DNA of 64,000 nucleotides, taken from positions 377,837 to 441,836 of the forward strand of contig NZ_KI928940.1 in the NCBI RefSeq assembly GCF_000521215.1. Direction: 5' to 3'. The position numbers were made by a program, and so were the translations under genes. Shown here piece after piece: positions 44,644-53,447 of this stretch; positions within the stretch are counted from its first letter, which is position 1; every line of letters begins with the position of its first letter. A model generated the notes under the pieces. The model had not been told where the DNA came from. It did not search any database and saw only the letters and a list, made by a program, of their open reading frames with translations. The stretch comes from Labrenzia sp. DG1229. GTDB lineage: Bacteria; Pseudomonadota; Alphaproteobacteria; Rhizobiales; Stappiaceae.

Positions 44644-45489
44644 TCAGGATGGGTCGGAAACGATTTCGGTATCTTCTCTTCCACCCCAGTCGGTCCAGGA
44701 TCCATCGTAAAGCGCAAGATCTCGTGATCCCAGGACCGTCAGGCCAAGTGTCAGGATCGCGGCGGTCACACCGGATCCACATGTCGTTGTGACGGGCTTT
44801 TCCAGGTCCACACCGGCTTCCTGATATATCTGCTTCAACTCGTCCTTGGTGCGAAACGTGCCGCTTTCATTGATCAACCGCGTGAAGGGCAGGTTGAGAG
44901 CACTCGGCATGTGCCCGGATCTGAGCCCGGCACGCGGCTCGGGAGCCACGCCCGAAAAACGGTCTACAGACCTTGCGTCGAGAATTTGCCTGGAAGAGGC
45001 CCGGATGGTGTTTCGAATTTCAGCAAGGTCGGCAACCGCGCCATGATTGAGCCTTGAGGTGAAATGGCTTTGAGGTTTTCGTGGAACATCGTCCGTTACC
45101 GGCCTGTTTTCTGCACGCCACTTCGGAAAGCCGCCATCAAGCACGAATACGCGCTCGGCCCCCATGGTACGCAAGGTCCACCAGACACGTGGTGCGGAAT
45201 AGAAACCAAAATCGTCATAGACGACGATCGTTTGCCCGTCCCCGATACCGAGTTTGCGCATCGCTGATGAAAACACATGAGGTTGCGGCAACATGTGGGG
45301 CAGGTCTGAGGTCTTGTCGCAGATTTCATTCACATCGAAAAATACGGCACCAGGAACATGCGCGTTAGGGTAGACGGGTGGTGCGTCCGGATGGGTCACG
45401 GGGGGCATCCAGGCGTTGATGACCGCAAGATCGGGAGACTCCAGATGGTCGGCCAGCCATTGAGTAGAAACAAGAGGATGGTCGGACAT
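44644..45489 (-). CDS. sseA: 3-mercaptopyruvate sulfurtransferase
   Basis: A 281-residue two-domain rhodanese: N-terminal VSTQWLADHLESPDLAVINAW, HVPGAVFFDVNEI; C-terminal ILDARSVDRFSGVAPEPRAGLRSGHMPSALNLPF. The active-site loop CGSGVTA is the 3-mercaptopyruvate type (Ser/Gly pattern) rather than thiosulfate (basic). It transfers sulfur from cysteine-derived mercaptopyruvate. It ends a leftward operon after GFA, nine bases apart. Confidence 0.9.
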   Translation of the reverse strand: MSDHPLVSTQWLADHLESPDLAVINAWMPPVTHPDAPPVYPNAHVPGAVFFDVNEICDKTSDLPHMLPQPHVFSSAMRKLGIGDGQTIVVYDDFGFYSAPRVWWTLRTMGAERVFVLDGGFPKWRAENRPVTDDVPRKPQSHFTSRLNHGAVADLAEIRNTIRASSRQILDARSVDRFSGVAPEPRAGLRSGHMPSALNLPFTRLINESGTFRTKDELKQIYQEAGVDLEKPVTTTCGSGVTAAILTLGLTVLGSRDLALYDGSWTDWGGREDTEIVSDPS

Positions 45490-45498
45490 TACAGCTCC

Positions 45499-45972
45499 TT
45501 AAGTTTCGTATAGTCCTTTTGATTTGTGCCACTCTTCAATGGACAAATCAGGATATTTCCCAAAATGGATGTCGTTGGGACCTTCCGGAACCCCGATCCA
45601 GTCCGGCTTGTATTCAAGCATGATATGGACGGTTTCCGGCGGCCTTGGCAAGGGGGTGTCGATGACGCCGGCATGCGGGTGCAGGAGCCCCGGCCAGCGC
45701 GGATCCCAAACCCACAAATGTGTGCCGCAAACCTTGCAGAAATGTCGTTCGACAGGGCTCCGAGTGCCGTCTATCAACGCGTTGTAGACGAGTTTGGATT
45801 GCTCTCCGCTGGTCTTGAGGCTTGACGCATCCCCCATGAGATTGATTGCAAAACCCGCGCTGCCACCAATCTTTCGGCATATCGAACAGTAGCAGCGCAT
45901 ATAAGGGTAGGGCGTCTTGCTTTCCAAACGGAATTCAACCGCCTTGCAATGGCAACTTCCCGTCAGCTGCAT
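45499..45972 (-). CDS. GFA/CENP-V-family zinc protein
   Basis: A 157-residue protein with the family cysteines: GSCHCKAVEF, RCYCSICRKIGG and HFCKVCGTHLW. Members bind zinc; some have been called glutathione-dependent formaldehyde-activating enzymes, though that activity is unproven for most. It lies between alaX and sseA in a tight operon. Confidence 0.87.
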   Translation of the reverse strand: MQLTGSCHCKAVEFRLESKTPYPYMRCYCSICRKIGGSAGFAINLMGDASSLKTSGEQSKLVYNALIDGTRSPVERHFCKVCGTHLWVWDPRWPGLLHPHAGVIDTPLPRPPETVHIMLEYKPDWIGVPEGPNDIHFGKYPDLSIEEWHKSKGLYET

Positions 45973-45994
45973 ATTCGTGTCTCCTGAAGACCGC

Positions 45995-46711
45995 TCAATC
46001 GTTCAGGCGTATGCGGACCCGCCTGTTTTGCTTGCCTTTTTTCTCGGTCTTGCCGAGGGCAAGGTCACCAATTTCCGAAGTACTGGAAACATGCGTGCCA
46101 CCGCAAGGCTGCAGGTCGACATCCGCTCCGATCCTGACAAGTCTTACCCGCCCGGATCCCCTGGGCGGTTTGACCGACATGGTCTTGACCAGACCCGGGT
46201 TGGCGTCGAGTTGCCCATCCGTAATCCACTCGGTGGTGACGTCGTGATCTCCGGCCGCCAATTCGGTCAGTGTTCTCAGCAAGATTTCCTTGTCGATTGT
46301 TTCGTCGCCCATATCGAAATCGAGTCGGCCTTCGGAGTCGCCGATCTGTCCGCCGGTTACAGGATAGGGCAGCGCAACAGACAGAAGATGAAGTGCGGTA
46401 TGAACACGCATCAAACGATATCTGCGAGCCCAGTCGACATGCGCGGTAACACGGGTGCCTGGTTCTGGAAGCGGTTGATCTTCTGCCGGCACGTGAACGA
46501 TCGTGGTCTTGTTGTCATCGATCACGGTCGTGAAAATCTCTGTCCGGCTGCCATCGGAATATTCCAGGTGGCCTCTGTCGCCCGGTTGCCCGCCACCTGT
46601 AGCGTAGAAGACAGTGCGGTCAAGCACGATACCACCGCGTTCATTCACACCTACGACTTCCGCTTCGCACGTACGCAGGTAGGCATCGTCACGAAACAAA
46701 GGTGTTGTCAT
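45995..46711 (-). CDS. Alanyl-tRNA editing protein AlaX
   Basis: A 238-residue stand-alone editing domain homologous to the AlaRS C-terminal half. Zinc ligands HTALHLL (HxxxH) and CGGTHVSSTSEIG (CxxxH) are intact, and FYATGGGQPGDRG is the N-terminal AlaX-M block. It hydrolyses Ser-tRNA(Ala) or Gly-tRNA(Ala). It is followed by GFA after 22 bases. Confidence 0.92.
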   Translation of the reverse strand: MTTPLFRDDAYLRTCEAEVVGVNERGGIVLDRTVFYATGGGQPGDRGHLEYSDGSRTEIFTTVIDDNKTTIVHVPAEDQPLPEPGTRVTAHVDWARRYRLMRVHTALHLLSVALPYPVTGGQIGDSEGRLDFDMGDETIDKEILLRTLTELAAGDHDVTTEWITDGQLDANPGLVKTMSVKPPRGSGRVRLVRIGADVDLQPCGGTHVSSTSEIGDLALGKTEKKGKQNRRVRIRLND

Positions 46712-46783
46712 TGAAGTCTCCTGCTGAAGGGAAGATCGTTGGAAGGATAACTGGGGCCCAACACGCGACCTCTGGACTTTACA

Positions 46784-47680
46784 TCATTTCAGGCAGCAAT
46801 AATCCATCACGATGGTTGCGGCGGCAAGATTGCCCATGTGTAGCGCAGTCGGTGTGTTCTGATGACCCGGATAGACAAGATCTCCAGCGGCATATAGACC
46901 GCGAACAGAAGTGCGAAAGCCTGCATCGACGTCGACATAGCCTGCATCGGTCATGGAAATGTCGAGCGATGTAACAAGATCGGTCTGCTGCTGGAAGGGG
47001 AAAATCAACAGGCAATCCAGGCCAATTGTCTCCCCGCCCGGCATTTCGACGTGGGTCAAGGCACCGTTTTCGGCTCGCAAATTGATCGGCAATTCATGGT
47101 AGATGGCTGTACTCAACCGGGAAACCTGCTCAATTCGCTCTGGCGTCGCGGATATGTCCGGGCCGAGAAAATAATGTAGGTCATCGCTCCAGTTCCGATA
47201 GACTTCAGCAGCATCGATGACGTCTTGGCGATGCGCGTATATTCCCCATCGTTTGTTGTGCCACTCAATTCCGTGACAGAAAGGGCAGTTGATAACACTG
47301 CGGCCCCAGCACTCTTCAATGCCGCCAAGTTCCGGGAACAGGTCAATCATTCCGGTCGAAAGCAGAACGAATTCAGCCGTCAGGCACGAACCGTCATTCC
47401 TTGTAAGCGTAAATCCAATGGAATCTCGTCGGATGCCGGCGATACCCGTTTGCTCAAAATGTGCGTAGGGATATGAACTGATGTCGCGATGAATGGTGTC
47501 TCGAACGTCGGCTGGCGCATTCCTGTCGAACCCGGGAAGCGCTGCAATGAAGGGAGACGACGCGTTTCTCGCAGGAGTATTTTTGTCAAAGACAATCGAT
47601 TTGATCATCGACCGGGAAAGCGTCAATGCGGCAGCAAGCCCCGCTGGCCCGGCACCGACAATAGCAACCTGAGTGTCCAT
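46784..47680 (-). CDS. Thioredoxin-reductase-like FAD oxidoreductase
   Basis: A 298-residue flavoprotein. The FAD-binding GAGPAGLAAALTLSR starts at residue 9, NCPFCHGIEWHNK carries the CxxC disulfide, and GLYAAGDLV is the C-terminal FAD motif. The NADPH-domain GxGxxA motif is not evident around RWGIYAHRQDV, so it may use another donor or be of the low-efficiency type. The protein is shorter than TrxB (about 320). It is in the AlaX/GFA/SseA transcription unit. Confidence 0.87.
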   Translation of the reverse strand: MDTQVAIVGAGPAGLAAALTLSRSMIKSIVFDKNTPARNASSPFIAALPGFDRNAPADVRDTIHRDISSYPYAHFEQTGIAGIRRDSIGFTLTRNDGSCLTAEFVLLSTGMIDLFPELGGIEECWGRSVINCPFCHGIEWHNKRWGIYAHRQDVIDAAEVYRNWSDDLHYFLGPDISATPERIEQVSRLSTAIYHELPINLRAENGALTHVEMPGGETIGLDCLLIFPFQQQTDLVTSLDISMTDAGYVDVDAGFRTSVRGLYAAGDLVYPGHQNTPTALHMGNLAAATIVMDYCCLK

Positions 47681-47699
47681 CCAAATTCCCCCTTGTTGT

Positions 47700-48344
47700 T
47701 CAATTGTTCGCCTGTGTCACCAGCAACTTGAATGCAAAACTGCCCAAAACCCCTGCAAACGCCCAGTCAAACGCACGCATGAACGAAGGGGAGGATTTCA
47801 GGAATTTTGTGAACGCACTTGCGCCCAGAACCATCAAAATACAAACAGGCAGGCAGAGGGCTACGAAATAAGCACCCAGAAACAACAGTTTGCCTGTGGC
47901 GTTTGGATCAGATGCACTGACAAACTGCGGAAGAAACGTCACGAAGAAGACGACAATCTTGGGGTTGAGAATATTGACGCCCAGTCCTTGAAGCCACACT
48001 CGACTGAAGGATTGTTGCGGAACGCTGACTGGGTCCACTGTCAGAGACGATCCATTCCTGATGGCCTGGAAGGCGAGCCATATGAGATAGGCGGCCCCCA
48101 CGATTTTCAGGACCGTAAAGGCAATGTCGGATGCCGCCAGAAGTGCAGACACACCGACAGCAGCAAGCACGGTGTGGATAACCAAGCCGCATGTTGCCCC
48201 CAGCACGGATGCAAGCCCTGATTTTCTGCCCTGTGTCAGCGTTTTGCTCAAGAACAGCGTCATGTCGGGACCTGGTGTGATCGTCAGGATCAGGCCCGCG
48301 GCAGTGAAGGTGAGGAGGATGGAGACGTCCGGCAAATATGACAT
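47700..48344 (-). CDS. LysE/RhtB-family amino-acid exporter
   Basis: A 214-residue protein with six membrane helices. The signature TPGPDMTLFLSKTLTQGRKSGLASVLGATCG follows helix 1, and GLGVNILNPKIVVFFVTFLPQFV is the second family block. It exports amino acids or small derivatives. It ends 19 bases before the flavoprotein gene, so it may head that operon. Confidence 0.92.
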   Translation of the reverse strand: MSYLPDVSILLTFTAAGLILTITPGPDMTLFLSKTLTQGRKSGLASVLGATCGLVIHTVLAAVGVSALLAASDIAFTVLKIVGAAYLIWLAFQAIRNGSSLTVDPVSVPQQSFSRVWLQGLGVNILNPKIVVFFVTFLPQFVSASDPNATGKLLFLGAYFVALCLPVCILMVLGASAFTKFLKSSPSFMRAFDWAFAGVLGSFAFKLLVTQANN

Positions 48345-48406
48345 TGTTCCACGAGATCGATCTGTTCGCGCTACAATCTTTCTTAGACGCCGGACGCTTC
48401 AGTCTG

Positions 48407-48889
48407 TCAACGTCGTTTGCCGAAGGTGGCACGATTTGCCGGATGACCTCCTGAATGAGTTGGAACATGCTTCGCTTGCCGAAGTGGTGGTGCAGCGTGC
48501 TGCCGCGTTTTACCCAAATACTTCACCAGCGCCCAGAGAGCGAGGCCTGGAAAAAGGAGAATTGTCAGGATCCTGTTCCATAGATAGTCCTGCCCTACAT
48601 CGGAGGTCAGCTCGCCAGAATTGGTTCCTCTCAGAAGAACAAGCGTTTCAGGAGGGCCGAACGACATGAAGAAGTATGACTGATCCAGGTCCTTTTGGTT
48701 GTCGGTGTAGTCAAAACTGCAGCTTTGAAACAAATAGAGTTTCGAACGGCACCTCCGATCAAAGGTTGAGATATTGGCAGGGGAAAGTGTCTCGGACTTC
48801 AACTTGATGTCTTTGAGAATTGCGCCGTCCATAAAGAACAGTCCTGGTCCCAGCATCAACAGAAACAGAAAGCTAAATATCAGTTTCAT
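48407..48889 (-). CDS. Hypothetical membrane protein
   Basis: A 160-residue protein with an N-terminal hydrophobic segment (MKLIFSFLFLLMLGPGLFF) and a second one near 115 (ILTILLFPGLALWALVKYL), separated by a domain with two Cys. The C-terminus is basic. ATG 48889 has GAGGTTTTC upstream. The family is not recognised. Confidence 0.6.
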   Translation of the reverse strand: MKLIFSFLFLLMLGPGLFFMDGAILKDIKLKSETLSPANISTFDRRCRSKLYLFQSCSFDYTDNQKDLDQSYFFMSFGPPETLVLLRGTNSGELTSDVGQDYLWNRILTILLFPGLALWALVKYLGKTRQHAAPPLRQAKHVPTHSGGHPANRATFGKRR

Positions 48890-49004
48890 GAAAACCTCAT
48901 TCGGAAAAATTACCGGAGGGACCATGAAAAAATCGCGTTAAAATAGTTTTAAGCGAACAATGTAATTTAAAGGTGTAGTGTCATTTTTCGTTTTCACGAT
49001 GACC

Positions 49005-50519
49005 TTAAAGGATCGGCGACAGCAGGCGCGCACCCTGGGCAAAGACACGAAAAGCATAGCTCCTTGAGCGGAAAGCGTCGGGCCAGGTCAGTTTCGCGCT
49101 TTGGAAATCGGTCTCAAGCATTGTTTCAACGTTCCCGATCATACGTTCGTGCGTGAACCACAGCGTGAGTTCGAAATTGATCTGAAATGATCTGTTGTCG
49201 AAATTCACCGTGCCGATCGATACAAGATCGTTGTCCATCAGTGTAACTTTCTGATGCAGAAATCCATCGGTGTAGCGATAGACCTTTACCCCTCGTTGTA
49301 CGAGCGTGTCCTCATAGGCGTGGCTCGCCAGCCAGACGGTCCAGTGGTCCCGTTTTTCCGGGAGCAAGATACGCACATCGACACCGCGCATCGCCGCCGC
49401 CGCCAGTGCAGTCTGTACGTCCAGAGACGGCACGAGGTAGGGTGTCGTGATCCAAAGGCGTTCCTTGGCTCTGGCAGCTGCCTCAACAAAGGCCAGGGCA
49501 CATTCTTCCAGTTTGTCTGCTGGCCCGGTCGGCATGACCAGAACGGCCTCGTCTCCCGGCATGGGAATATCCCGGACCTGCGGCAGCTCGATCCGCTCGC
49601 CGCTTGCCCAGAGCCAGTCCTCGACAAAGGAAAGCGCACACGCAACGGCTGCCGGTCCTTCCACCTTGACATGAGTGTCGCGCCAGTGACCGAACCATTT
49701 GTTGCGTCCCACATATTGATCGGCAACATTGTGTCCGCCGACGAAGGCTTCACGGAAATCGGTTACCACCAGTTTCCGGTGGTTCCTGTAATTCAGGCGC
49801 ATTGGCCCAAAGAGACGCAGAAACTTGTGATTCTCGTTGAAGCCGCACACTTCGACGCCTGCATTCTTGAGCTTGGCGAGAAAGTCTCTTGAAAGGGCGT
49901 GGCTTCCGACGTCGTCATAAAGAAGATAGACCTTCAGTCCGTCTTTCGCTCTTGCGATCAGTGCATCGGCCATTTCGCGCCCGAGGCCATCGTCTTCAAT
50001 CGCGAAAAACTGGAAAAATATGACTTGTTCGGCGCGTGCAATCGCATCCTTGATCGCAGTGAACGTCGCATCGCCATCGATCAGAAGATCTGCAGTATTG
50101 CCGGCCAGAAACGGCACGCCGGCAACTCGCGTGAGGACCGGCCAGTCCCGTGTTTCTTCGTGATCGGTCAACCCGAGTTCGTCAGCACGTCTCGCCCGTT
50201 CCGCCCTGCCAAGCAAAGTCTGTATCCGCGCATAGTCGGCGAATGACTTCCAGCCGAACACGAAATAAAGCGGAACGGTGAGATAAGGCAGGAAGAACAG
50301 CGACAGCAACCAGGCAACCGAACCCTGCGATGTCCGGGAATTCATGATCTCCCGAACGGCACAGACGCCCGCGACGATATACATAACGGCAACAAACGCA
50401 GCAACAAGGCCGAGATTGTTGGCCATGACATCCAGGATGCTGACATCGACGACCGCATCCTGGATCACCGCTTTGGCGTCGGCTCCATCTTTGGCGAGGG
50501 TCGGGTCAGCTTGCCCCAT
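49005..50519 (-). CDS. cls: Cardiolipin synthase (phospholipase D family)
   Basis: A protein of 504 residues (or 473 if it starts at 50426). Two N-terminal membrane helices (NLGLVAAFVAVMYIVAGV; WLLSLFFLPYLTVPLYFVFGW) precede two PLD domains. HKD motifs are NHRKLVVTD with GGHNVADQY, and LHQKVTLMDNDLVSIGTVNFDNRS. It condenses phosphatidylglycerol or related lipids to cardiolipin at the inner membrane. Confidence 0.9.
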   Translation of the reverse strand: MGQADPTLAKDGADAKAVIQDAVVDVSILDVMANNLGLVAAFVAVMYIVAGVCAVREIMNSRTSQGSVAWLLSLFFLPYLTVPLYFVFGWKSFADYARIQTLLGRAERARRADELGLTDHEETRDWPVLTRVAGVPFLAGNTADLLIDGDATFTAIKDAIARAEQVIFFQFFAIEDDGLGREMADALIARAKDGLKVYLLYDDVGSHALSRDFLAKLKNAGVEVCGFNENHKFLRLFGPMRLNYRNHRKLVVTDFREAFVGGHNVADQYVGRNKWFGHWRDTHVKVEGPAAVACALSFVEDWLWASGERIELPQVRDIPMPGDEAVLVMPTGPADKLEECALAFVEAAARAKERLWITTPYLVPSLDVQTALAAAAMRGVDVRILLPEKRDHWTVWLASHAYEDTLVQRGVKVYRYTDGFLHQKVTLMDNDLVSIGTVNFDNRSFQINFELTLWFTHERMIGNVETMLETDFQSAKLTWPDAFRSRSYAFRVFAQGARLLSPIL

Positions 50520-50546
50520 GTGTTCTCATACCGCGCAATCTTCCAT

Positions 50547-51580
50547 TTAGGCAAAAGGTGCCTGAATGGTAGTCTTTCGCTCCAGCCACTCCGGCACCGG
50601 CAAGTTCTTAGACCGCAGGAAGTCAGGGTTGTAAAGCTTGGATTGATAACGGGTGCCGTGGTCGCACAAAATGGTGACGATGGTTTTTCCAGGGCCAAGT
50701 TCAGCTGCCAGCTTTCGTGCTCCGGCCAGATTGATCGCCGTGGAACCACCGAGCAACAGGCCTTCATTTTCGGCCAGGTCAAAGACCAGCGGCACGGCGT
50801 CGGCGTCATCGATCGTGTAAGCATGATCCACCTTGACGTCCTGAACAATCGGTGTTTTGCGCCCAAGGCCGATGCCTTCGGATATCGAGCCACCTTGAGA
50901 AGCCACCGCTTCGCCCGTCGTGAACAGCGACTGCATTGCAGCGCCGCGAGGATCGGCACAACCAATGACAACACCGGGTTTGTTTTCCTGAAGGTATTTG
51001 GAAACACCCGCAAGCGTTCCACCCGAACCGACCGCGCAAATGAACGCATCCACGCGCCCCCCTGTCTGTGCCAGTATTTCCGGACCGCCTATCCCCTGTG
51101 TGCCTTGCGATTATCGAGATTGTTCCATTGGTCCGCAAAGATAACGCCGTTGGGTTCGCTCTTTGCCATCTCCTGGGCAAGACGCCGCGCCACGTGTTGA
51201 TAGTTGTCCGGATCCTTGAAAGGTTTGGCTGGAACCTCGACAAGCTCCGCACCGCACAGGCGCAGCATGTCCTTCTTTTCCTGGCTCTGCGTTTCCGGCA
51301 TCACGATCACGGTTCGATAACCTCTGGCGCTGGCAACCAGGGCAAGACCAATTCCGGTGTTTCCGGCGGTACCTTCTACAATGACGCCTCCCGGTTTCAG
51401 ATCGCCCCGGGCTTCTGCCTCCAGAATCATCTGCCTGGCCGGCCTGTCCTTGACCGATTGACCCGGGTTCAAGAATTCAGCCTTGCCCAGGATTTCACAA
51501 CCGGTTTCTTCGGAAAGGGCTTTCAGGCGGATCAGCGGCGTATTGCCAATCGCATCGACAACGGAAGCGGACACAGTCAT
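50547..51580 (-). pseudogene. cysK: Cysteine synthase A, frameshifted
   Basis: Two leftward frames make one O-acetylserine sulfhydrylase. The 5' part (ATG 51580) has IGNTPLIRL, PLP lysine in NPGQSVKDRPA and EGTAGNTGIGLA, and stops right after DNRKAHRG. The 3' part resumes GGPEILAQTGGRVDAFICAVGSGGTLAGVSKYL and GGSTAINLAGARK and runs to the stop. Restoring one base at about 51095-51101 gives a 344-residue protein with normal family spacing. No second lesion is seen. Either the gene was recently inactivated or there is a base-calling error in the GGGG run. Cds1 at 12.9 kb is a paralogue of different function. Confidence 0.87.
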
Positions 51581-51884
51581 TCTTTCAATCCTGGCTGATC
51601 TGGACAGAAAACAAGGCATGGCCAGATAAGATTCAATGGGCTCCGGACGCTAATGGGAGCTGCATCCGGGATCAAGTTTGCAATTTAAGGGCTCGTCGGA
51701 GGAATGCCAGCGACAGGTACGTTTTTCTGATGATTTTTCCGCAAATCGATTGAAAGTGAGCATGGAGTTGTTCTTCAAACCCCCTAGATGAAAATTCAAA
51801 TTTCAATATTTTTGGTGTAAATGATGATCCAGAAAACCTTGCACGGCGTATCGGCGTTAGTGCAAAGATGGTGTTTGGAGCTTG
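51581..51884. other. Promoter region between cysK and the chrR-like gene
   Basis: These 304 bases lie between divergent genes. The middle is AT-rich. No ECF sigma-factor gene is present here, although one normally precedes chrR. No specific motif can be defended. Confidence 0.5.
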
Positions 51885-52541
51885 ATGAGAGCGAAAATGG
51901 AAAAAAATGTGACCGGGATGGATGAGCTGCTGGCCGGGTATGCGGCCGGAACGCTGTCTTATCCTGCACAGGCGCTGGTCGGAGCGCACCTCGAACTCAG
52001 CGACCTGAATCGCGGCTATGTCTCGTCTCTGGAAAGCCTTGGCGGCGTAAGCCTGGGCGATGCTGATCCCGTTGCCTTGAGTGACCGGGATACGTCGCTT
52101 TCTGCCATTTTCGACGATGAGACGCCTTTCTCGAATGACAACGAGCCGATCGCGAACGACGGCGCTGGTCTGCCACAATCCCTTAGATCAATTGTCGGAA
52201 ACTCCATGGAAGGCCTTCCCTGGAAAGCGCTTTTACCTGGTGTGAAAGAATGCAAATTCGGCGAAATAGACGGCTGTGCAACCAGTCTTCTCTGGGTGCG
52301 CGCAGGTCGTGCCATGCCATCCCACACTCATCACGGAACGGAACTTACGCTCGTTCTCCAAGGCGGTTTTCGCGACGATGATGGCCACTATGTTGCCGGC
52401 GACGTCGCATTTGCGGATGATGATGTCGACCACAAGCCAATCGCCGATGAAGGTGAAGACTGCATCTGTTTTGCAGTCACCGCTGGACGCCTTGAGCTGA
52501 CAGGTCCTGTTGGCAGGTGGTTTGCTCCGTTTATGCGGTAA
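51885..52541 (+). CDS. ChrR-like cupin anti-sigma factor with altered zinc site
   Basis: A 218-residue protein resembling R. sphaeroides ChrR in both domains. The N-terminal helical part reads DELLAGYAAGTLSYPAQALVGAHLELSDL; in ChrR this carries His6, His31, Cys35 and Cys38 as zinc ligands, but here only the His of GAHLEL is evident, with Ser and Asn at the Cys positions. The C-terminal cupin is intact: LLWVRAGRAMPSHTHHGTELTLVLQGGF and DDVDHKPIADEGEDCICFAV. ATG 51885 follows GGAG. It probably senses or binds something through the cupin. No cognate sigma gene is adjacent. Confidence 0.8.
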   Translation: MRAKMEKNVTGMDELLAGYAAGTLSYPAQALVGAHLELSDLNRGYVSSLESLGGVSLGDADPVALSDRDTSLSAIFDDETPFSNDNEPIANDGAGLPQSLRSIVGNSMEGLPWKALLPGVKECKFGEIDGCATSLLWVRAGRAMPSHTHHGTELTLVLQGGFRDDDGHYVAGDVAFADDDVDHKPIADEGEDCICFAVTAGRLELTGPVGRWFAPFMR

Positions 52542-52600
52542 GAACAAATCCGCTCTCCATGACATTTGCGTAGACACTGCAAAGGCCAAGGAGATCGTTA

Positions 52601-53410
52601 TTGCCTCAGAGAAAATTTATAGCGCATCCGTCACACGGAGTTGCATGGGTTACCGGAGCAAGCTCCGGTATCGGTCATGCGCTTGCGCTCGATCTAGCCA
52701 ATGAAGGATGGCGGGTTGTTGTAACGGCACGTTCAGAAAACGCACTGCAGGAGCTCAGCTGCAAGGCTCAGGAAATGCCGGGAGAGATAATCGCGCTTCC
52801 AGGTGATGTTAGAAACACGCAGCTGATGAAGGAACACTGTAACGCTATCGAACAGGAACTTGGCGGCGTAGCTCTGCTTGTTGCAAATGCCGGGATCTAT
52901 CTGCCACAGGACGGTCTAAATGCAGATGTAGAGGCATTTCGGACGAGCATCGACGTGAACCTGATGGGTACCGTCAATGTCGTCCTTCCGGCAATCGACG
53001 CAATGAAGGAGAGGGGACGTGGGCAGATTGCCATAGTCTCTTCAGTTGCCGGATATAGAGGGCTGCCGACATCTGCGGCCTATGGCGCGTCCAAGGCCGC
53101 GCTAATCAATCTTGCAGAATCGCTGAAGTTCGATCTCGACCTGGCCGGTATTCGCATCCAGCTGGTCAATCCGGGATTTGTCGATACGCCGGCAACGCGA
53201 TCCAATCCGTTCCCGATGCCGCATCTCATTACAACTGGGGAGGCTGCCAGGGAAATCCTGGACGGGTTGAAACATCCCACACGGTTCGAAATTGCGTTTC
53301 CCAGAGCTTTCGTCAGACAACTAAAGGCGTTGGGGCTGCTGCCGTATCGCGCCTATTTTTCGCTGGTTGCAAGAACAACTGGCTGGAGCAAAAAACACCG
53401 GGCCGGATAA
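52601..53410 (+). CDS. Short-chain dehydrogenase/reductase
   Basis: A 269-residue classical SDR: VTGASSGIGHAL near residue 18, VANAGIYLP near 94, catalytic Ser in IVSSVAGYRG and YGASK. TTG at 52601 with AAGGAG at seven bases is the likely start. It follows the chrR-like gene and converges with the lipid-modifying operon; in related bacteria an SDR belongs to the RpoE/ChrR singlet-oxygen regulon, and I infer a link. Substrate unknown. Confidence 0.87.
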   Translation: MPQRKFIAHPSHGVAWVTGASSGIGHALALDLANEGWRVVVTARSENALQELSCKAQEMPGEIIALPGDVRNTQLMKEHCNAIEQELGGVALLVANAGIYLPQDGLNADVEAFRTSIDVNLMGTVNVVLPAIDAMKERGRGQIAIVSSVAGYRGLPTSAAYGASKAALINLAESLKFDLDLAGIRIQLVNPGFVDTPATRSNPFPMPHLITTGEAAREILDGLKHPTRFEIAFPRAFVRQLKALGLLPYRAYFSLVARTTGWSKKHRAG

Positions 53411-53426
53411 GAGCCGGCCCGGGTGT
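53395..53426 (-). terminator. Terminator of the lipid operon
   Basis: ACACC-GGGCCGG pairs with CCGGCCC-g-GGTGT around a seven-base loop. On the leftward strand it is followed by TTTTTT. It ends the FAD/DUF1365/cfa-like operon and sits at the 3' end of the convergent SDR gene. Confidence 0.82.
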
Positions 53427-53447
53427 CATTCCGCAACAGGAACGTCC

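Noticed and set aside
45917..46714. 265-codon rightward frame
   Set aside because: It is antisense to alaX, which carries intact zinc motifs.
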